Shown: positions 59,333 to 64,000 of the stretch, piece after piece
Numbering within the stretch: position 1 is the first letter of the stretch
How the letters are laid out: each line of letters begins with the position of its first letter
Origin: Vanilla planifolia
Lineage: Eukaryota > Streptophyta > Magnoliopsida > Asparagales > Orchidaceae
Length of the DNA: 64,000 nt
NCBI GenBank assembly: GCA_023846275.1
Contig: CM043875.1
Location: forward strand, 23,130,593-23,194,592
Direction of reading: 5' to 3'
Program-made: the position numbers and the translations under genes
The notes under the pieces: generated by a model
What the model was told of the DNA's origin: nothing
Databases searched by the model: none
What the model saw: only the letters and a program-made list of their open reading frames with translations

Positions 59333-60646
59333 ATGCTCGAGGAAAAATCTACCAATATGTCAATATGTAAAAATATGACAACTAAGAGGACTCTTTACAT
59401 CATTCAGCTTAGTCTCTAACATATGATTAAAATTAACACTAAATAAAGCTCGGCTTGTGCACTAAAGTTCTGACGGAATTATTATAGGTTGTCATTTGTT
59501 AGACGCGATATCTCCAGCCACTCTACGCTATAGCCACATACTTTCTCAATCAATGGTGAATGATAATGCAAATGAAATTACGTCCAATCAGAAGCACAAA
59601 CAGCATGGCAATCATGTTACATATGTATCCTTCAGAGTTACTCAACCATGTATGATACAGAAACACGAACTTCAGCCAGTAACAGTTGCAGGGTTTTAGA
59701 TTGCTGCAGTGACCTGTAATTTAGTTTTTTTAATTGGAATGTTTAAAAACAAATGGCCAGATAGCCGATGGGAAAAGCTTTTATAGGAAGAGAATGAGTA
59801 TTCGTTTTGGGAAAATAATCTCAAGGAAAGCACTCCAACCCTAATAAAAAACACTACTTTCACACAGACACCCACCATTGTCAACAAATGATTTTTCAAA
59901 TTTTCACAGCATGCCCTTGTTGGCTAATAATCCATGTCCAGACCTAGAAAGCCTTAGCTAGCATACAACAGTAATCATAAACATAGGAGTTCAATTTTTC
60001 CTGGCCCCAATCTTTGTCTTGCAAAAGCATCTGAGTACTTTAAGAGGTTCACTCAGGTCAAGTTCAGCTCCAAGTGACCTGTACCCACAACCCTTGATCC
60101 CAGCAAACTCAAGCTAGGCCACATGAGATCAAGCCAGAGTTTTGCAAGCACTTGCCTTCTAGAGCCTTCCATGCTTTGCGAACAAATTCATGCACCTAAG
60201 AGTACATTTGTATGCTATAAAACATAAAATACCATACAGAAAACAATTATAACAATGACTAATACGATCAATTGGCAAGAGCCAATGTATGATAAGTTCC
60301 AAATTGCTACCACTCCAATTGAAGAGACTCACTTATGCAAAATTAACTAGATTGACCTAACAAATCCTACCAATGTTCGAAACTAATTTTAATAGCAGGT
60401 TATTGAACTCTCCCGAACAACTTTGATCTCAAACAGATAAGTTAAATCAACCCCACCATTAGCATTAACATTTCATAACGTTGCCATACAAGAACATAAA
60501 AGCAGTACAGCATAGACGAGTACGCAACCCTAAAAACTACAAACGTACCAACAAAAATTGAGAAACGTTTCATAAAGTAGCCACGAAACATATAACTTCT
60601 GTTAGCCGAGGCTTGGGCTAGAGAAACCATGCATAATAGTCTATAA
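59333..60646. other. Possible low-copy DNA next to copia G
   Basis: Less AT-rich than most of the window and without recognised transposon words. Minus-strand segments such as 60135-60195 ('HEFVRKAWKALEG') look exon-like, but no joined gene model can be supported. A plus open stretch (59496-59699) and minus stretches (59696-59899, 60442-60630) have no recognisable family. The copia G LTR begins at its right edge. Confidence 0.35.
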
Positions 60647-60975
60647 TGTTGGAAATTTGATTCAAACTTGACACGTGTCAGTCAACGAGTTAACGTGTCG
60701 GTCAACGAGTCAAGTGTGTCAGTTAACCGTGTCAAACGGTTTTGCGTTTTTCTAGCTACGTTCGTGCTTAGTGGGTTAGTGAGTTGGCGTGATTAGTGGC
60801 GCATTAGTGAAGTATGTTAAGCCTAAATTAGGCTATTTAAGCATGTAATTAGTCTCTTGTTTAATGAATGAATTAAGCAGCTTATTTTATTTTCCACTTT
60901 CCGTCTATTTGCTGTTCCGCCGTTCCGTCCCTTCCGTCGTCTTCTACCTTAGGGTTTAGAACCGAAACCCTAACA
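60647..60975 (+). repeat. 5' LTR of copia G
   Basis: TGTTGGAAATTTG ... AACCCTAACA, 329 bp. It contains repeated 'gtgtc(a/g)gt(c/t)aacg' words (60675-60740) that may be short direct repeats in the promoter region, and a TATA-like element at 60834-60841. Confidence 0.9.
60834..60841 (+). promoter_or_regulatory. TATA-like element of copia G LTR
   Basis: TATTTAAG, about 140 bp before the LTR end, in the expected place for the promoter of a short copia LTR. Confidence 0.5.
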
Positions 60976-60977
60976 TT

Positions 60978-60990
60978 TGGTATCAGAGCC
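60978..60990 (+). promoter_or_regulatory. Primer-binding site of copia G
   Basis: TGGTATCAGAGCC, a perfect match to the plant initiator-Met tRNA complement, two bases after the LTR. Confidence 0.95.
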
Positions 60991-61346
60991 AGGTTATGCC
61001 AGTTTATGGCAGCATGATTTCGATTTTTTGTTTCTGTTTCAACATCTGCTCTGGAAGGAAGCAGGAAAGCAACAAAGCAGTTTTTTCACGTCTCTCATGC
61101 GAAGAGAGATAGTTTACGGAAGTGACAACGTTGGCCATGGCAGTGCTAGTGTGACCGTAAAACTGAGGAAGACAAAGCAGTTCGGAAGGCTGTGAGGAGA
61201 AATCTGAGGAGAACGACGAAGTCTGAGAGCAAGAGGATGTCGAATCCTGCAAAGAACGCATCGGCAGAAAAGAAACCGAGAACAGAGGCAACGAGTGAAG
61301 GTTTTTTGAAGACACGAAGGCGAACAGCGAGAACAACAAGGAAGCA

Positions 61347-62190
61347 ATGGCAGATGTAGTGACAAACAGCATATCTTCATCGGGAATTCCAATATTCAAA
61401 GGCGAAATTACGAGTTCTTGAGCATTAAAATGAAAACCTTGTTTAAATCACAAGGTCTGTGGGATCTGGTAGAAAATGGTGTCCCTGACCTTGACACCAA
61501 TTCGCATGATACGCAGAAGAAGGATGCGAAGGCGCTGTACATCATCCAGCAAGCAGTGCATGAAATGATTTTTTCCAAAATCGCAGTAGCCAACTCAACA
61601 AATGAAGCTTGGACCACACTGAAAATGGCGTTTCAAGGAAGTTCAAGGGTGATTGCAATTAAGCTGCAAGGGTTGCGCAGAGATTTTGAAACTCTCTTCA
61701 TGAAGCACGATGAAACGGTCCAAGATTTCTTATCACGAATGTCAGGTATCGTGAATCAAATTCTGGCATATGGAGAGAAGCTTACTGAGCAAACCGTGGT
61801 GGCAAAAATTCTGCGAAGCTTGAAGCCGAAATTTGATCACGTGGTGGCTGCAATTAAGGAGTCGAAGGACCTTGAGACGTACACATTCGATGAGCTCATG
61901 GGATCGTTGCAGACGCACGAGTCACGGCTCAACCGAAACGAAGAGAATGAAGATCAGAAAGCTTTTTACACAAGAGGAAATCTTTCGGGTGAGCATGCAA
62001 CAGCAATCGTGGAAGAGGAAGAAATACGAGTCAACTCGGAAGGGATTGGTAAATCTAAAATAAGAGGTATTTTGGTTCGACCAGAATTAAAACTGGTTCA
62101 GTGGAAATTAAATCTGGTTCAGACGAAATTAAAACAGGATTTGCTGAAAATAAAAGGCAATTTGATGGACAACCAGGAAAAAATGTCTAG
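61347..62190 (+). pseudogene. Copia G gag, frameshifted
   Basis: The natural start is the ATG at 61347 ('MADVVTN'), reading 'GIPIFKGE' before a one-base loss near 61400 shifts frame. From 61418 an open frame of 311 codons continues as the UBN2-type gag: 'LFKSQGLWDLVENG' (residues 8-21), 'AWTTLKMAFQG', 'RDFETLFMK', 'TVVAKILRSLKPKFDHVVAAI' (cited by its KILRSLKP core, near residue 130), and 'FDELMGSLQTHE'. The conserved Trp after the shift is Leu (TGG to TTG). The frame's last ~90 residues, beyond about 62040, are out of register with the family, since the zinc knuckles are read in another frame. It would form the capsid-like particle. Confidence 0.88.
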
Positions 62191-62316
62191 TATTTTTATT
62201 GTCATAGATTTGGTCACAGGTAGGCTGAATGTTATAAAAAGCAGAGAGACGAATCAAAGAAAAATGCCGAATGCCACTATTGTCACAAGTAAGGGCACGT
62301 GCAAGATAATTGTTAT
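62191..62316 (+). pseudogene. Copia G double zinc knuckle
   Basis: Two CCHC-like modules occur in tandem in the pol frame. The first (62191-62232) reads YFYCHRFGHR*AEC, with its first Cys changed to Tyr and a stop. The second (about 62266-62313) reads CHYCHK*GHVQDNC, with a stop but all four ligands present. Both are followed by CYKKQRDE-type words, so a ~80-bp unit appears duplicated. Knuckles bind the element RNA during packaging. Most copia gags have one. Confidence 0.75.
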
Positions 62317-62826
62317 AAGAAGCAACGTGATGAAGAGCAAGCCAGTTTTGTAGAAGAAATGAATGATCAGCAGAAAGTGTTCATGGCTAGAACCGAAAAA
62401 AAGTCTGACATCAGCAAAATTTGGTTTTGGGACAGCGGCTGTTCTAATCATATGATAGGCTTCAAGCACCTGTTTAGTGAACTAGATGAGACACACAAAT
62501 TGAAGGTTAAGTTGGAAGATGATAAAGTAATTCAAGTTGAAGGTAAAGGAACAATAGCAGTTTACACTAGTCAGCACAATACAAGGTTCTTACATGATGT
62601 TTATTTCATTCCTCAACTAACACAAAATTTATTGAGTATTGGACAATTGATTGACAGCGGTTATTCTGTCATTTTTGAAGAGAAGAAGTGCACAATTATT
62701 AACAAGGCTACACAACAAATCATGGCTATAGCAGAGATGACAACAAACAAATTATTTCCTTTGGAGATTTCAAGTATAGAGGAGAAGGTGATGGCTGTCA
62801 AATTGTCAAACCTGAGTGAGATATGA
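62317..62826 (+). pseudogene. Copia G aspartic protease
   Basis: An open frame spanning the spacer and protease, with the catalytic WFWDSGCSNHM at about 62422-62454 (Asp codon at 62431, D-S-G intact). Then 'FKHLFSELDET', 'VEGKGTIAV' (flap region) and 'LHDVYFIPQLTQNLLSIGQL', the conserved linker (cited by its VYFIPQLTQNLLS core). The frame ends at a TGA at 62824-62826, where the family has a Trp before H-L-R-Y-G-H. By itself this protease domain looks intact. Confidence 0.9.
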
Positions 62827-63840
62827 CATCTCAGGTATGGGCATTGGAATATTAAAGGACTTAATTAACTTAGTCAAAAGCATATGGTATTTGGTTTACC
62901 AAAAATTCAAGAAATTGGTTTGTGTGAAGGCTGTATTTATGGCAAACAAACCAAACTGTCATTTCCCAAACCTCAAGCAATTAGAGCAACTCAAGTGCTT
63001 GAATTAGTTCACACAGATTTATGTGGACCAATGGAAATTGCATCTCTTGGAGGTATTGATGATTTGAGCAAAATGTCATAGGTGTTCTTTTTGAAAAACA
63101 AAAGCGAGACTTTTGAAATGCTCAAAAAATTTTAAGTCATGACTGAAAGACAAATTGGCAAGAAATTGAAGGTGCTCAGATCAGATCGAAGGGGAGAGTA
63201 CCAATCAAAAGAATTCAAGCAATTTTGTGAGCAGGAAGGTATTCAACAGCAGCTGACTACACCATATACTCCTGAGCAGAATGGTGTCGCTAAAAGAAAG
63301 AATAGAATAGTGGTGGAATTGGCTAGAAGCATGCTCAAATCAAAGGGGCTACCAAATCAATTTTGGGCTGAAGCTGTTGCAACAGCAGTATACATTCTGA
63401 ATATATCACCAACCAAAGCAGTGCTAAATCAAACTCCTTTTGAAGCATGGTTTAAGAGGAGTCCAAGTGTGGGACATCTTAAAGTCTTTGGCTGCATTAC
63501 ATACACCTTGCTCAGTTCACACAATCGAAGTAAATTGGATAAAAAATCAGAAAAATGCATATTTATTGGGTATTGTGTACAATCCAAAGGCTGCAGGTTG
63601 AATAACCCAACAAATGGAAAATTTGTGGTAAGTAGAAATGTACTGTTTGATGAGAATGCAAGCTGGATTTGGGCAGAGACAACACAAGCTGCAACAGCAG
63701 AAGTCTCAATTCAGAATGAAACTAAAGAAGATGAACAACAAACTTTAAGCTCCAACTGCAGCTCAGAATCAACACCCAGAAATCGATCTCCTGATTATCC
63801 TATAAGGAAGGTAAGAACAATACAAGAATTATATGAAACA
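62827..63840 (+). pseudogene. Copia G integrase
   Basis: The same frame continues. The HHCC zinc-binding part is 'HLRYGHWN' and 'CEGCIYGKQ' (62827-62950). The first catalytic Asp is in 'HTDLCGPM' (63010-63033). A small in-frame deletion (roughly seven or eight codons) lies before 'IDDLSKMS', followed by TAG in place of Trp (63079-63081). The second Asp is in 'RSDRRGEY' (63178-63200; usual RSDRGGEY), and the Glu is in 'PEQNGVAKRKN' (63271-63303). The C-terminal 'KVFGCITY', 'KLDKKSEKCIFIGY' and 'VVSRNVLFDE' are typical. The open segment 63139-63954 is the longest in the integrase. Stops make it inactive. Confidence 0.92.
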
Positions 63841-64000
63841 ACTCAAGTGTTGTATGTTACAGATCCAACAACATTTAAAGAGGCTGTAGAGAAGAAAGAA
63901 TGGCAGGAAGCACTGAAGAATGAGTTATTAGCAATAGAGCAGAATAAAACATGACAATTAGTTGAACCTCGTCAAGGGCGAAACATAATTGGAGTAAAAT
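63841..64000 (+). pseudogene. Copia G reverse transcriptase, N-terminal start
   Basis: Only the opening of RT is inside the window: 'PTTFKEAVEKKEWQEAL' (63865-63915; usual PxxFxEAxxxxxWxxAM), then a TGA at 63952-63954 where the family has Trp, then 'RNIIGVK' at the right edge. The catalytic part lies beyond the window. Confidence 0.88.

Larger units (their letters stand above)
60647..64000 (+). mobile_element. Ty1/copia element G, right end outside window
   Basis: A plus-strand copia with a clean 5' LTR (60647-60975), canonical primer site (60978-60990), leader, gag, protease, integrase and the first residues of RT before the window ends. Gag and pol lie in different frames because of small indels. 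The pol frame is continuous from 62191 to the edge, broken only by isolated stop codons, several of which replace conserved Trp. It is the best preserved element here. Without the 3' LTR its age cannot be estimated. Confidence 0.93.

Noticed and set aside
61114..61392. 92-codon minus-strand open stretch
   Set aside because: Same leader region in another frame; Cys/Leu-rich, no support.
61004..61399. 131-codon minus-strand open stretch next to the copia G LTR
   Set aside because: It lies antisense to the leader and gag start, and its product is low-complexity (Ser/Phe/Leu-rich) without any family match.
1..64000. A novel multi-gene system such as a defence island or biosynthetic cluster
   Set aside because: Every recognisable coding remnant is a retroelement protein with disabling mutations, and no set of co-oriented intact genes exists.

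Overview
The window looks like repeat-filled nuclear DNA of a flowering plant. It is very AT-rich, has almost no long open reading frame, and nearly every recognisable peptide belongs to a plant retrotransposon family: Ty1/copia, Ty3/gypsy or an L1-type LINE. Primer-binding sites complementary to initiator-Met tRNA, paired LTRs and target-site duplications support this. I cannot name the species. I found no bacterial-type operon, CRISPR array, tRNA or rRNA, and no confident intact host gene. All pol and gag genes seen are broken by stops and frameshifts and are annotated as pseudogenes.

Layout. 1-6552: a plus-strand copia element (1095-5870, both LTRs present) between two diverged copies of a ~0.5-kb repeat (1-523, 6007-6552). 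6553-9674: AT-rich DNA without readable coding. 9675-24681: minus-strand gypsy A (Del/Tekay-like), split by a complete but dead minus-strand chromovirus, gypsy B (12653-20844), inserted just before the A reverse transcriptase. 24682-30150: old minus-strand gypsy C with a gutted RT. 30151-32825: a minus-strand LTR. 32834-45506: minus-strand gypsy D, filled with two Sirevirus-like copia halves facing each other (34690-41830) and a further LTR (42038-43537). 45512-46385: gag of another gypsy (H), cut by the D LTR. 47300-56250: one plus-strand L1 LINE, split by a solo LTR (47856-49907, perfect 5-bp duplication) and by Sirevirus-like LTRs. 56904-58870: a small copia LTR plus a minus-strand chromovirus pol remnant (J). 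58871-60646: the only stretch resembling low-copy DNA, with weak exon-like open segments. 60647-64000: the youngest-looking element, a plus-strand copia whose 5' LTR, primer site, gag, protease, integrase and start of RT are inside the window.

The window reads as a layered insertion history, not as cooperating genes. The clearest nesting is B in A; the solo LTR and Sirevirus LTRs in the LINE; and F/E and the L LTR in D. The most unusual structures are a 50-bp-arm hairpin inside the first copia element, hairpin-forming repeat units with a compensatory base pair in the solo LTR, a 67-bp LTR minisatellite with 7 versus 2 copies, a CpG-rich promoter island in the solo LTR, and a recurrent loss of integrase in A and D. 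Element names (A, B, C...) are local labels. Most boundaries without a stated duplication are approximate, because alignments were made by eye.
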